Assembly: GCA_963803495.1 (NCBI GenBank)
Contig: CAWDMP010000002.1
Location: forward strand, 4,898,001-4,962,000
Direction of reading: 5' to 3'
Origin: Persicitalea sp963803495
Lineage (GTDB): Bacteria; Bacteroidota; Bacteroidia; Cytophagales; Spirosomataceae
Length of the DNA stretch: 64,000 bases
Below the pieces are notes generated by a model. The model was not told where the DNA came from and searched no databases. It saw nothing but the letters and a program-made list of their open reading frames with translations. Shown in pieces: positions 37,009 through 45,834 of the stretch (the first letter of the stretch is position 1; each line of letters opens with the position of its first letter). Made by a program: the position numbers and the translations under genes.

Positions 37009-38145
37009 TCAGACTTCGCGATCTTTCCAAACGTAGCCGGTACTCTGGGCAGCCAGGCCAAAAAAGGACACGTAGAAAGGGTATAGGATTTGAACGGGTA
37101 GTATGTACAATATTGAACGGGATTTCTGTAAAAAACTTAAAACTGATCCGATGAAAAGCCATTCGGGGAGCCATTTTATCAAAAATACCAAACCCACCGT
37201 CGGCCAGGAGTACCAACCGAGTACGCCGCTCAGAAAAGCAAGTACCAAACTGGCGTTACAGGCAAAGACGTACACCGCCAGCAGACTCGTACCGATGCCC
37301 TGGTAATGCTTCCACTTGCTGGCCCAACGCTTGCGCTGCCGGTAAAAATCGCGCCAGCTGCGGTGTGCGGCGGTGCGTACGATGGCCCTGTGGTCTTTCA
37401 GGAAATGTACTTTGCCGGGGTACTTAGCCGCGACTTTGTGCATCAGAAACTCGTCATCGCCCGAGGCGAGGTGGGCGTTATCGGCAAAGCCGCCTACCTC
37501 GGCGAACACCGATTTGTCGTAGGCGAGGTTGGCCCCGTTGCACATGCTCGGCGACCCGGCCGCAATCGAAGCAGCCCCAGCCCCGATCAAACTCGAAAAT
37601 TCCACCGTTTGCAGGTGGTCCGTCAGGGTACCTTCCCGAGTGAAAGTCACGGGGCCGCTGATGAAGTGCGCGCCGGTACTTTCCCGGCAGGTAGCCAGCG
37701 CACTGAGCCAGTCGGGACCGACCCGGCAGTCGCCGTCGGTGGTGACGATGAGCGTGCCGGTGGCTTGCGCAAGCGCGGCGGCGATGGCACGTTTCTTGGG
37801 CGAAGCTACCCCTGCCTGGGCGGGTAGGTCGATGATTTTGAGCGTGATGGCTTTTTCGTTCGCAAAGGTACCTAGTACATAAGCGGTATTATCGGTAGAG
37901 CTGTCGTTGACCACGATGACCTCGAAATTTTCCGGGTCGTAGGTTTGCTGGCGCAGGTCTTTCAGGAGGTACCCAATGTGGGTGGCCTCGTTGCGGACCG
38001 GGATGATGACGGAAATTTTGGTACTTGACGGGTTGTCAGGTATTACCGGTTTTTTGATTCCAGACCAATAAACCCAAAGTGCCAGGGTGAAGAGCGCGTA
38101 GGTACTTACGAGTACAAGCAGCACGACGTACAGGAGGTCAAGCAT
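37009..38145 (-). CDS. Family 2 glycosyltransferase, membrane
   Basis: About 378 residues from the ATG at 38145. An N-terminal membrane segment is followed by a GT-A domain (ISVIIPVRNEATHIGYLLKD, VVNDSSTDNT, VTTDGDCRVGPDW), the QxxRW motif (RQRKRWASKW) and three C-terminal membrane segments. It is a second synthase of the same general type as the 35261 gene. It overlaps the upstream flippase-like gene by eight bases. Confidence 0.87.
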   Translation of the reverse strand: MLDLLYVVLLVLVSTYALFTLALWVYWSGIKKPVIPDNPSSTKISVIIPVRNEATHIGYLLKDLRQQTYDPENFEVIVVNDSSTDNTAYVLGTFANEKAITLKIIDLPAQAGVASPKKRAIAAALAQATGTLIVTTDGDCRVGPDWLSALATCRESTGAHFISGPVTFTREGTLTDHLQTVEFSSLIGAGAASIAAGSPSMCNGANLAYDKSVFAEVGGFADNAHLASGDDEFLMHKVAAKYPGKVHFLKDHRAIVRTAAHRSWRDFYRQRKRWASKWKHYQGIGTSLLAVYVFACNASLVLAFLSGVLGWYSWPTVGLVFLIKWLPEWLFIGSVLSFLQKSRSILYILPVQILYPFYVSFFGLAAQSTGYVWKDREV

Positions 38146-39142
38146 AGCGCGCGCTCCATTTGAACTTCCAAACAAAATAAACTCCCACCAGCAGCGGCGC
38201 GAGAATATTGACGAGCCACACCAGCAAGGTCGCCGCTACCACTTGCTCGTCGGCCAGTTGGTAGGGGGCAAAAACGTAGAGCGCCACGAACTGCCGCACG
38301 CCCAGATCACCGAGTGCATTGAGAGCGGGCAGGAGCGTTTTGGCGAGGTAAATCAGCGCCACCGCCAGCAGCAAATCCAGCAGTGGCAAGTCGATGCCCA
38401 CCAGCCACAGCGCCAGCACGAATTGAACTACGAAAACCAGGTACCGTAGCCCGCCGATCGCCATAGCCTGCCCGAGTTCGGTACCGGAATAGCGGCTGAT
38501 GACCACCAGATTTCCTTGTAATTTCAGCGCCCAGAGCCTTTTTGTCCGCCAATGTACTAGTCTGTGTCGGAAGATGCCTACTACAAGCCCGCCCAGTAAA
38601 ACCACCAGTATTGAGGCGTTGATCAGGTACTTGATCTCCGCCGAAAGGCCCAAATCAGCCGCCGCGTACCACCAGCCTACCGCGCCGCCCAGTACCGAGA
38701 CGTAAAATTGAATACCATTGGACACCAAAGCCGCCCCGAGCGTTTTGAGTCGCGCTTCGGAACGCAGCGAGCCGATCCGACCCAGCGTGTCGCCAACCTG
38801 AGCGGGCACGGCTACTCCCACGGCCAGGCCGGTGAGGGTACTTCGGAATGCTTCGCTAAATGAAACAGGGACCGCTTTGCGGGCGAGTAGCTGCCATTTG
38901 TATGCCTCGAACGACCAGTTGAGCGGTACCAAGGCCAGCAGCACGGCGATATAGCCCAGGTTATCCGACCGCAGAACCGAACCCAGTACCGCCGCGATGC
39001 CCGCCAGGCCACTGTCTTGTTTTTGGAAAAAATTGACGAGGTAGCTGACGATCAGCAGCGTGACGACCCACTTGGCTACCCACCACGCGCGCGATTTAAG
39101 CGGCTTTTCTTTTGGTGGAAACAGTTGTCTATCTTGCAACAT
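38138..39142 (-). CDS. LPG synthase TM-type (UPF0104) membrane protein
   Basis: 334 residues with about eight hydrophobic segments and the family pattern NLGYIAVLLALVPLNWSFEA, TLTGLAVGVAVPAQVGDTLG and LGDLGVRQFVALYVF. This domain is the flippase-like half of MprF and also occurs alone in glycolipid clusters. It heads the leftward operon with the two GT2 genes and the deacetylase. Its ATG overlaps the divergent ruvC ATG (CATG), so the promoter must lie inside ruvC or the start is internal. Confidence 0.82.
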   Translation of the reverse strand: MLQDRQLFPPKEKPLKSRAWWVAKWVVTLLIVSYLVNFFQKQDSGLAGIAAVLGSVLRSDNLGYIAVLLALVPLNWSFEAYKWQLLARKAVPVSFSEAFRSTLTGLAVGVAVPAQVGDTLGRIGSLRSEARLKTLGAALVSNGIQFYVSVLGGAVGWWYAAADLGLSAEIKYLINASILVVLLGGLVVGIFRHRLVHWRTKRLWALKLQGNLVVISRYSGTELGQAMAIGGLRYLVFVVQFVLALWLVGIDLPLLDLLLAVALIYLAKTLLPALNALGDLGVRQFVALYVFAPYQLADEQVVAATLLVWLVNILAPLLVGVYFVWKFKWSARYA

Positions 39143-39731
39143 GAATAGTGCAGCAAAAGCCGTGGGTGAAAAGATTATTTTGGGGGTAGACCCCGGAACG
39201 CAGGTGATGGGGTATGGCGTGATCAGCGTGACGGGCCAGGATATTACGCTGGTTCAGTATGGTGTGATCAAGTTGAACAAATATACGACCCACGAACTGA
39301 AATTGAAGAAAATATTCGAGCGCATGACGCAGGTCATCGACCAGTACCTGCCCGACGAAATGGCGATCGAAGACCCTTTTTACGGCAAAAACGCCCAGTC
39401 GATGCTCAAACTCGGCCGGGCGCAGGGCGTGGCGATGGCCGCCGCCCTGGCGCGCGATATCCCGATCGTGGAGTACGCGCCGCGCAAAATCAAGCAGTCG
39501 GTCACGGGCAGCGGCAACGCCAGCAAGGAGCAAGTCGCCTATATGCTTGAAAATATCCTGAAAGTAGAGCTTAGCCGCGAATTCATGGACGCCACCGACG
39601 GCGTGGCCATCGCGATTTGCCACCACTACCACGCCAATTCTCCCGCATCGGCGAAAACTTCCGGTTCTGCCAAAAGCAAAAAAGGGGGCTGGGGCGCGTT
39701 TGTGAGCGAGAATCCGGGGCGGTTGAAGTGA
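39141..39731 (+). CDS. ruvC: Crossover junction endodeoxyribonuclease RuvC
   Basis: Holliday junction resolvase, 196 residues. Catalytic acidic residues are in IILGVDPGTQVMGYG (Asp), MAIEDPFYGKN (Glu) and MDATDGVAIAICHHYH (Asp residues and His). The C-terminal extension (after residue 160) is Ser/Lys-rich and ends GAFVSENPGRLK. This 3' end is duplicated at 42392-42529. Start codons of ruvC and the divergent UPF0104 gene overlap. An in-frame ATG at 39060 is less family-like. Confidence 0.94.
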   Translation: MNSAAKAVGEKIILGVDPGTQVMGYGVISVTGQDITLVQYGVIKLNKYTTHELKLKKIFERMTQVIDQYLPDEMAIEDPFYGKNAQSMLKLGRAQGVAMAAALARDIPIVEYAPRKIKQSVTGSGNASKEQVAYMLENILKVELSREFMDATDGVAIAICHHYHANSPASAKTSGSAKSKKGGWGAFVSENPGRLK

Positions 39732-39734
39732 GGT

Positions 39735-39770
39735 TTTTGGATTTTGGACGTTGGACTTTTGACTTGCGTT
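39735..39770. repeat. 7-nt repeat after ruvC
   Basis: Units TTTTGGA, CGTTGGA and CTTTTGA follow the ruvC stop codon at 7-nt spacing. The first part is shared with the copy at 42531-42570. Confidence 0.7.
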
Positions 39771-39922
39771 TGGGTGGCTAGCAGAGGTAGGGTGTTTCTA
39801 TTGCACAAAAACATTTACTTATAGTATACCAGGGTTCCAACCATAATACGTTGGTTCGGGTCACTGAGTAAGTACCAATCTACCAGAACATGAAAAATAT
39901 CATTTTATGCCTATTGCTATTA

Positions 39923-41160
39923 CAGGGCTTTCTTATAAAACCATTTGCTGAGTCATAAACTGGATCAAGATATTGAAATTATCGGCAAACTCATCGATTT
40001 GAGCGGCCATATTCTTAGGCTTGATTCGTTTCAACAGGTTGACTGTCAGCGTTCGCAAGCTGCTTATCAGCCTACTGACCGCTTGGGTTTTGGTTCTTAA
40101 ACTGTCCTCCGCCAGCGTCACGTCCCTGTAGTGGTGGGTCACCTCGACGAGCCAGTGCCGACGGATTGCGTCGAAAAGTTCATCGGCTTCTGCCTGACTG
40201 TCGGGGCGTGCGTTGCTGACGTAGTAACACGTTTCTTGGCTGATGTGGCTGCCGTTCAGGCTTTTGCGGACGCGGCTTACCTCGATGCAAACGCCCATCC
40301 CGGCCTTACGCCACCGAGCTGCCAGCGCGTCAGTATCCAGGTTGTAACAGGCGTAGGTGCGCTGGTCAAGGCGTCCGTGACCGCGTTGCTGCTCGTCGGT
40401 TCGCTCGTAGGATGCCTTCCTGGTCAGGCTGTTGCATATGCAGTACCTGTACAGGTGGGCTTGGTTTGACTTGAGGCTGATCAGGTACACTCCTTCGGCT
40501 TCGTGGATGGCCTTAGTCGCCTTCGGCGTCAGATGCAGGGCGTCCAGAGTGATCTTTTGGCTACACAAGCCCCTGTCTGTCAGCAGTTGCAGAACGGCTG
40601 GCCGCTCGCTTTCCTTATCGCCATTGTAGTAGGCCTGGCCCACAATCTGCCCCGAATCGTGGGCCAGAGCCGAGACGCACGCCTCGCCCCGTTTGTGGCC
40701 CGTCAAAATGCTGCCCCGCAGTTCCTTGCCGTCGAAAGTGAACCAGCGCTTGGCCTCCTCGCTCAGAACCAACCCGAACCAATCGAAGAGCAGCCGCGCG
40801 AATGTCGCGCCATCGACCTGGGCAAGCAGCAGCGGCAGTTGGGCGCGGGAAATCGCCTTTTCGGGCCTGAACTGAACCGCCTCACAGAGTGCCTCAAAAT
40901 GGTTGACCATGTGCCGATGCAGACCGGAGAGCTTGCCATCTCTGCCGCTGAACATAGCCAGGGTTAAGCCTGTGATAACGAATGCCATATCGTGTTTTAA
41001 TCCCCGGTTGTCACGCCCATCCAGGCAGGGTGTTTGCCGAAGTAGTTCGAAAAAAGTCGTAGTTTTAGCCGGGCTTGGCGAAGTAGTCATGTTTTTGTAG
41101 TCTAGTTAACCACAAAGATAGGCTAACTAAGCCTTGCCCATTTTTTATAAGAAAGCCCTG
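39923..41160. mobile_element. ISAs1-family insertion sequence
   Basis: The 1238-bp element is bounded by perfect 18-bp inverted repeats (CAGGGCTTTCTTATAAAA at 39923, its complement ending at 41160). It is flanked by a 10-bp direct target duplication ATTGCTATTA (39913-39922 and 41161-41170). It carries one transposase on the minus strand. The intact duplication indicates a simple, fairly recent insertion. Confidence 0.96.
39933..41090 (-). CDS. ISAs1-family transposase
   Basis: 385 residues, DDE type. Seen: DNRGLKHDMAFVITGL at the N terminus (the DUF4372-like helper region), the first Asp in WFTFDGKELRGS, ITLDALHLTPKATKAI (second Asp), HGRLDQRTYACY, and RRHWLVEVTHHYRDVTLAED with the Glu. These are ISAs1 hallmarks. 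The stop codon lies within the left inverted repeat. The gene contains no GGTACC, unlike the genes outside this region. Confidence 0.93.
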   Translation of the reverse strand: MTTSPSPAKTTTFFELLRQTPCLDGRDNRGLKHDMAFVITGLTLAMFSGRDGKLSGLHRHMVNHFEALCEAVQFRPEKAISRAQLPLLLAQVDGATFARLLFDWFGLVLSEEAKRWFTFDGKELRGSILTGHKRGEACVSALAHDSGQIVGQAYYNGDKESERPAVLQLLTDRGLCSQKITLDALHLTPKATKAIHEAEGVYLISLKSNQAHLYRYCICNSLTRKASYERTDEQQRGHGRLDQRTYACYNLDTDALAARWRKAGMGVCIEVSRVRKSLNGSHISQETCYYVSNARPDSQAEADELFDAIRRHWLVEVTHHYRDVTLAEDSLRTKTQAVSRLISSLRTLTVNLLKRIKPKNMAAQIDEFADNFNILIQFMTQQMVL

Positions 41161-41674
41161 ATTGCTATTATTATGCTTCGGAACCACAAATTGTAAAAAA
41201 ACAAGTGAGGTCAATCTGACGGGCGAGGACCCTTTGAAGGTACACACACAGGATTTACGACAAGCCCAACTGTGGTTGCCTGGTAAGTGGAAACTTGTGA
41301 GGGTATCTGCGATGGTGCCTAATCCTCCTGTCCCCAATGTAGGACTTGTTATCGATGATAAGCAAATTATTCTTTTTCAAGATAGCGTTCAAACCGATAA
41401 GGTTGATTTTGAAATAGTTGAGACAGGTTATGGCCTCAAAATAAAGACCAATGCTGAACCCAGAGGAGATAACTGGTACATAAGTGATCCCAGCTTATAC
41501 CTCAATAAGAATCGAATGTTTTTCGATTTGGGGATGGCGCTAGATGGTCCTGGGTATGAATTCATCAAAGTGAATTTGCTCGGTTGAAGTAGCGATACAA
41601 GGAGGTACTATTATACCTTAAAACGCTTTTAAATTAAATGCGCAAAAAATGAAAAAACAACAGATTTCTCTTTC

Positions 41675-41682
41675 TAATTTTG
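41675..41682 (+). promoter_or_regulatory. Possible -7 box of the OMP gene
   Basis: TAATTTTG fits TAnnTTTG and lies 36 bp before the ATG at 41718, the same spacing as at 15587. No clear -33 box is visible. Confidence 0.35.
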
Positions 41683-41717
41683 CGCTCTAAAACAATCATT
41701 CAAACTATCGCAAATTT

Positions 41718-42314
41718 ATGAAACGCGTTCTCTTTGTTCTTTTGACACTGGTTACCTTCTCGGCCTCGGCGCAGGAGTTCAAGCCTTTTAAAGTCAACCT
41801 TTCACTGGGCTTTGCCAAGCCACTGCCCGGCAAAGCCAGTGGCGGCGTGCTGCTTGCCATTGAACCCAAGTACAGTTTTACCGACAATTTTGAAGTGGGC
41901 CTACGCCTGGAATCGGCCATTGTGGCACGGAACGTGGAGCAAAACGGCAACAGCACCACCGGTGATCTGGCAAGTATGGGTTCAGGTCTGCTGACGGGCA
42001 ACTACCTGATTGGCAATGGTTCGTTTCGTCCGTTTGTCGGCGCGGGCGTAGGCCTTTTTGCCATTGCATCGGCGGGTAACATCACCGTAGTGGATGGCCA
42101 AACATCGCAGGACGTTGCGTTCGTTGGTGAAACCAAACTCGGCGGCATGGTTCGAGCTGGTTTCAAAACTGGTCACTTCGTGCTGAGCGTGGAGTACAAC
42201 GCCGTTCCCGTCTCGAAACTATCGACCGTCAGTGCCTCCTCGATCAAGCTGGATAGCAAGAATTCCTACCTTGGCGTCAAGTTAGGATTCGATATTGGCG
42301 GAGGACGGATCTAA
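41718..42314 (+). CDS. Outer membrane beta-barrel protein
   Basis: 198 residues with a clean signal peptide (MKRVLFVLLTLVTFSASAQ) and alternating amphipathic strands (FTDNFEVGLRLESAIVA, FRPFVGAGVGLFAIA, GGMVRAGFKTGHFVLSVEYN) to a C-terminal LGVKLGFDIGGGRI. It matches the small porin-like/OmpW-like barrels common in Bacteroidetes. The cargo is unknown. A strong terminator follows. It lies within the stretch between the two ruvC 3' ends. Confidence 0.85.
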   Translation: MKRVLFVLLTLVTFSASAQEFKPFKVNLSLGFAKPLPGKASGGVLLAIEPKYSFTDNFEVGLRLESAIVARNVEQNGNSTTGDLASMGSGLLTGNYLIGNGSFRPFVGAGVGLFAIASAGNITVVDGQTSQDVAFVGETKLGGMVRAGFKTGHFVLSVEYNAVPVSKLSTVSASSIKLDSKNSYLGVKLGFDIGGGRI

Positions 42315-42330
42315 AAAAAGTAAATGATCT

Positions 42331-42375
42331 AGAAGAAGCCTGTGCCTCCCGTAAGCGCAGGCTTCTTCTATTTTC
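42331..42375 (+). terminator. Strong terminator after the OMP gene
   Basis: AGAAGAAGCCTGTGC / GCGCAGGCTTCTTCT (one G-U) with a 9-nt loop, followed by ATTTTCTT. Confidence 0.88.
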
Positions 42376-42391
42376 TTGGTAGCGGCATTAG

Positions 42392-42529
42392 GTAAAAACG
42401 CTGGCCATTTTGATGCAGCACCGCTACCATGTCAATTCGCCCGCTTCAGCGAAGAATTCCGGTACATCCAAAAACAAAAAGGGCTATTGGGGCGCGTTTG
42501 TGAGCGAGAATCCGGGGCGGTTGAAGTGA
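42392..42529 (+). pseudogene. Duplicated 3' end of ruvC
   Basis: 45 codons in frame with a stop at 42527-42529 read like the RuvC C terminus. QHRYHVNSPASAKNSGTSKN corresponds to HHYHANSPASAKTSGSAKSK of the intact gene, and both end GAFVSENPGRLK. The first two thirds differ at many sites, but 51 bp (42488-42538) are identical to 39690-39740, including bases past the stop. This is a relic from a related ruvC, not an active gene. It marks the right end of an inserted or exchanged segment. Confidence 0.9.
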
Positions 42530-42530
42530 G

Positions 42531-42570
42531 GTTTTTGGTTTTGGACGTTGGATATTGGACGCTGGACTTA
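42531..42570. repeat. 7-nt repeat after the ruvC relic
   Basis: TTGGTTT, TGGACG, TTGGATA, TTGGACG and CTGGACT follow the relic stop, matching the repeat after the intact ruvC for its first part and then diverging. Confidence 0.7.
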
Positions 42571-42777
42571 TGCTGTGCCGGTTGATATAGTTTGGGGATT
42601 TTCTTATTGAAACAGTTAATGTCGATATTAGATAACGGAGCTGATGGTTGGTCTTCGTTTTTTTTGCCCAAAAAAATTTATTGTACGGAAGACTACTTAT
42701 ACAACGAATAAAACACCTGCAATACAACCAATCTGAAAGAATAAGACTCCTATCATAATTGAGAACCAATTTACATC

Positions 42778-43371
42778 ATGAGTCGACTTATTGGAATACT
42801 TCTTGCCTTGCTTGGACCAGTGTTGCTCAGTGCGCTTCTTGGCTGTGACACGTGCAACCCGGAGCCGTTTCGGTTTGGTATACAAGACTATAAAGCTTAT
42901 GCCCGCCGAATCAACCAGCAAGCTTACAGACCATACTTAACTGACACCTTAGCTGCGAGCGATACAACCTCATACAAGGATATTGAGCTTATTTTTGTTG
43001 GGGAGCAGGTCAGAGTAGCTAGCATGTACTTTGGTAAAGGCGGGCCAAATGTCTGGGCGTGTGATCCAGTGGTTGTTGCGATAGATACGATAAAACAACT
43101 AACAGTCGTCAGTGATCATTCCTACCGGACAGGCTTAGATGCGGGGAGTAATCTCGCTACGATCCTGACCATTGGTGAGGGACCATATGGACGAATACCA
43201 TTGTCCGATTTCTTAGCCCCTTCCTATAAAGCGGTGGCTCAACCCTTTTTCTCTTTGATGTTTACTCAAGCACCTGATCAAATTGCTCAACATCAATTCA
43301 AAATAACTGTTGATCTTGAAAAAGGACGGTCGATTAGTTTTCTGACAAAGCCTGTTGTCATTAAGCCTTAA
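42778..43371 (+). CDS. Hypothetical lipoprotein
   Basis: 197 residues with a lipoprotein signal (GILLALLGPVLLSALLGC). The mature part begins DTCNPEPFRFGIQDYKAYAR and is a soluble, Tyr- and Thr-rich, probably beta-rich domain. I do not recognise the family with confidence. It has no GGTACC and is more AT-rich than the housekeeping genes, as expected for the foreign stretch. Nothing in its neighbours tells its role. Confidence 0.7.
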   Translation: MSRLIGILLALLGPVLLSALLGCDTCNPEPFRFGIQDYKAYARRINQQAYRPYLTDTLAASDTTSYKDIELIFVGEQVRVASMYFGKGGPNVWACDPVVVAIDTIKQLTVVSDHSYRTGLDAGSNLATILTIGEGPYGRIPLSDFLAPSYKAVAQPFFSLMFTQAPDQIAQHQFKITVDLEKGRSISFLTKPVVIKP

Positions 43372-43490
43372 TGAAGCAGCGCTGATTTAAGTTGAGAAGC
43401 AGCCCACGGTGAAGTGTTTGGTCTTTCTATTCGTAAATCGTCAACCTACTTTTGTTGTACGTCACATCATCCAATCAATACGTGAGAAAT

Positions 43491-43754
43491 TCAATTCAGC
43501 TTTTCGTTCTGATTTATGTATTGATGAGGTATTTCTTTTCTGTACCATAAAATAACGCTTATAGCAATTCCACCGAGCAAGGAAATAATAGCCACACCAG
43601 CTATATCGAAGCCAGTGAGTTCTTGGGGATTGAGAGAGTACCAGCTAAGGTAGGCGGCAAAACCCAGAGCAATGAGGGCACCATACTTAAACACATAGCG
43701 CAGTATGCCTTTTTTACTTACCTCTTCCCATTTTTTCAGTTCGCTCGGTTCCAT
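43491..43754 (-). CDS. Small two-span membrane protein
   Basis: 87 residues: a charged N terminus (MEPSELKKWEEVSKKG), two hydrophobic segments (YGALIALGFAAYLSWYSL and IAGVAIISLLGGIAISVILW) and a polar tail. Not recognised. It stands alone between a convergent lipoprotein gene and the DUF255 gene. Confidence 0.5.
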   Translation of the reverse strand: MEPSELKKWEEVSKKGILRYVFKYGALIALGFAAYLSWYSLNPQELTGFDIAGVAIISLLGGIAISVILWYRKEIPHQYINQNEKLN

Positions 43755-43817
43755 AACGTGGTTGTTTTTAAATACTACTAATTACATAAGTTCTATACTT
43801 CCATTTGGCATCACTGG

Positions 43818-45834
43818 CTAAATAGACTCAATCATCCCCAACGCCTCTTCCACCGAATGCACGGGTAACTGACAGGTTTTATCAAAACATACATAAATCG
43901 CCGTTTTGCCATCGAGCGCGGTGCGGCCTTCCAGAAGCGGCAGGTCCGAACCTACCTCCGCCCCCGCCATCACACGATTGGGTACAAAAAACCGATCGAA
44001 ATCCTTGCGCAAGGCATCGCTTTCCGGTCCGACGATCACGATTTCGGCGGTAGGGGTAGCATGGTTGGCGTAGAGTGCGGCCCAGTTGGTGACGACCTGA
44101 ATTTCGGTACCCAGCAGCCGGGTGATTTTGCTGAGCATGGTCTCGGCTTTGTCCAGAAAATCAGCCCGGTCGAGGAGGGTACCTGCCTGGTAGAGGGCGT
44201 GGGCCAGAATGGAGTTGGAGCCGGGAATGACGTTGTCGAGCAGTTCTTTTTTGCGGGCGATGAGCGTTTCGGCTTGGGCGTCGGTGAAGAAGAAGAAGCC
44301 GTCTGATGGGTCGTGGAATTTGGTAATTGCTTCGTCAAGCAGGCGCTCGGCCAGGTGGAGCCAACTTTCGTCAAATGTGATTTGGTACAAACCTACCAGC
44401 CCTTCGCCAACCGCCGCGTAGTCTTCCAGAAAGCCGGGAATGGTCGATCGGCCGGCTTTGTGGCTGTGCCAAAGGCCGTTTTTTCCTGCCATCTTGTCCC
44501 GCAGAAATTCACCCAACCGCACGGCCGTGTCGCGAATCGTTTCGTCGCCCAGGGCGCGGTAGGTATCGACCAATCCTTTTAAAAGCAAGCCATTCCAGGA
44601 AGCCAGAATCTTATCATCCAGCCCCGGCCGGATGCGGCCGTTGCGTACTTGGGCCAATTTTTGCAGGGCAGCCTGGTACTTATCGGGAAATGCCGTATCG
44701 TAGGTACCTTGTCGCTCGGCGATGATCTGTACGTCCTGGGTAAGGTGCAAATGATTGAGGCCGTGCTCCCAGTTGTCCGGCTTCGCTGATATTGTAAAGT
44801 GCCGCAAACCAAGCGTAATCTTGCCCCAAAATTGTTCTCAACTCCTCGGCCGTCCATACGTAGTACTTGCCTTCTACGCCCTCACTATCAGCGTCGAGGG
44901 CGGAGTAGAAGCCACCGTCGGGACTTTGCATTTCGGTAGTCAGCCAGCCAAAAGTACGGCGGAGCCGATCGGCGTAGAGCGGATTTTTGGTTAGGGAAAA
45001 AGCTTCGGCGTAGATGCTAAGCAGCTGGGCATTGTCATAAAGCATTTTTTCAAAATGCGGAATAAACCATTCCCCGTCCACCGAGTACCTGGCCCAGCCA
45101 CCGCCCATGTGGTCGTAGATCCCGCCGAGCGCGATGCGGTTGAGCGTCAGTTCGATTTGCGCCAGCGCCTCGGGATTCTGGGTGAGGTCGTAGTAGCGCA
45201 GCAGAAATTTATAAATCGACGGCATCGGAAACTTCGGCGCGCGGTTCATGCCGCCGTCGACGGTGTCGAATTGCGCTTTCAACTGCTCGAACATCCCGTC
45301 GAGCGCTTCCAGCGTATACGCACTGTCGTTCGCGACGAGCCCGTACTTCTCGCTCTCGCTCATTTGCAGTCCGTCGGCGAAGCCCGCCGCCGAGCGTTCC
45401 AATTCTTCGTGGTGGTGGTCGAAGGCATTGCGAATACTACCAATCAGCTGCATCCAATTCTGGGCGGGTAGGTAGGTGACACCGTAAAAGGGCCGGGCAT
45501 CGGGCATCAGGAATACGTTGAGCGGCCAGCCGCCGCGCACGCCCATCAGGTGCATGGCGTCCATATAGATGGCGTCGATGTCGGGCCGCTCCTCGCGGTC
45601 GACCTTGATGCACACCAGATTGTCGTTCATCACCTCGGCCACCTGGGGTAGCTCGAACGATTCGCGCTCCATCACATGGCACCAGTGGCAGGCCGAATAG
45701 CCTATACTGACCAGAATGGGCTTGTTTTCGTCGCGGGCCTTGGCAAGCGCTTCCTCGCCCCAGGGGTACCAGTCCACCGGATTGTGGGCGTGTTGAAGTA
45801 GGTAGGGACTGGTTTCCTGGGCGAGCTTATTCAA
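43818..45834 (-). CDS. Thioredoxin domain protein, DUF255/YyaL (frameshifted)
   Basis: About 670 residues. The N terminus has the DUF255 thioredoxin-like domain (NKLAQETSPYLLQHAHNPVD, ILVSIGYSACHWCHVMERE). A six-hairpin glycosidase-like domain follows (MGGGWARYSVDGEWFIPHFE, YDNAQLLSIYAEAF). The frame shifts near 44785, where the GG of GAAGCCGGACAAC appears one base too long; the other frame resumes at DNWEHGLNHLHL. The function of the family (YyaL, human SPATA20) is not established. The start TTG at 45834 overlaps the stop of the T9SS protein gene upstream. Confidence 0.85.

Larger units (their letters stand above)
39890..41587 (+). pseudogene. Small lipoprotein gene interrupted by an IS element
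   Basis: The first 11 codons (39890-39922, MKNIILCLLLL) sit left of the insertion. Removing the element and one 10-bp target copy rejoins them in frame to LCFGTTNCKKTSEVNLTG at 41171 onward, giving a roughly 150-residue lipoprotein (signal, then Cys in TTNC). The rest (about 41171-41587) stays open to the stop and is acidic and soluble, of unknown function. A TTG at 41162 could restart translation with a shortened signal, but I see no promoter for it. Confidence 0.85.

Noticed and set aside
39745..42390. Complete integrative element or prophage at ruvC
   Set aside because: No integrase, relaxase or phage gene is present; only end duplication, an IS and cargo can be supported.
43491..43754. 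Toxin-antitoxin or phage holin
   Set aside because: Two membrane spans alone are not enough, there is no partner gene, and no family motif is visible.
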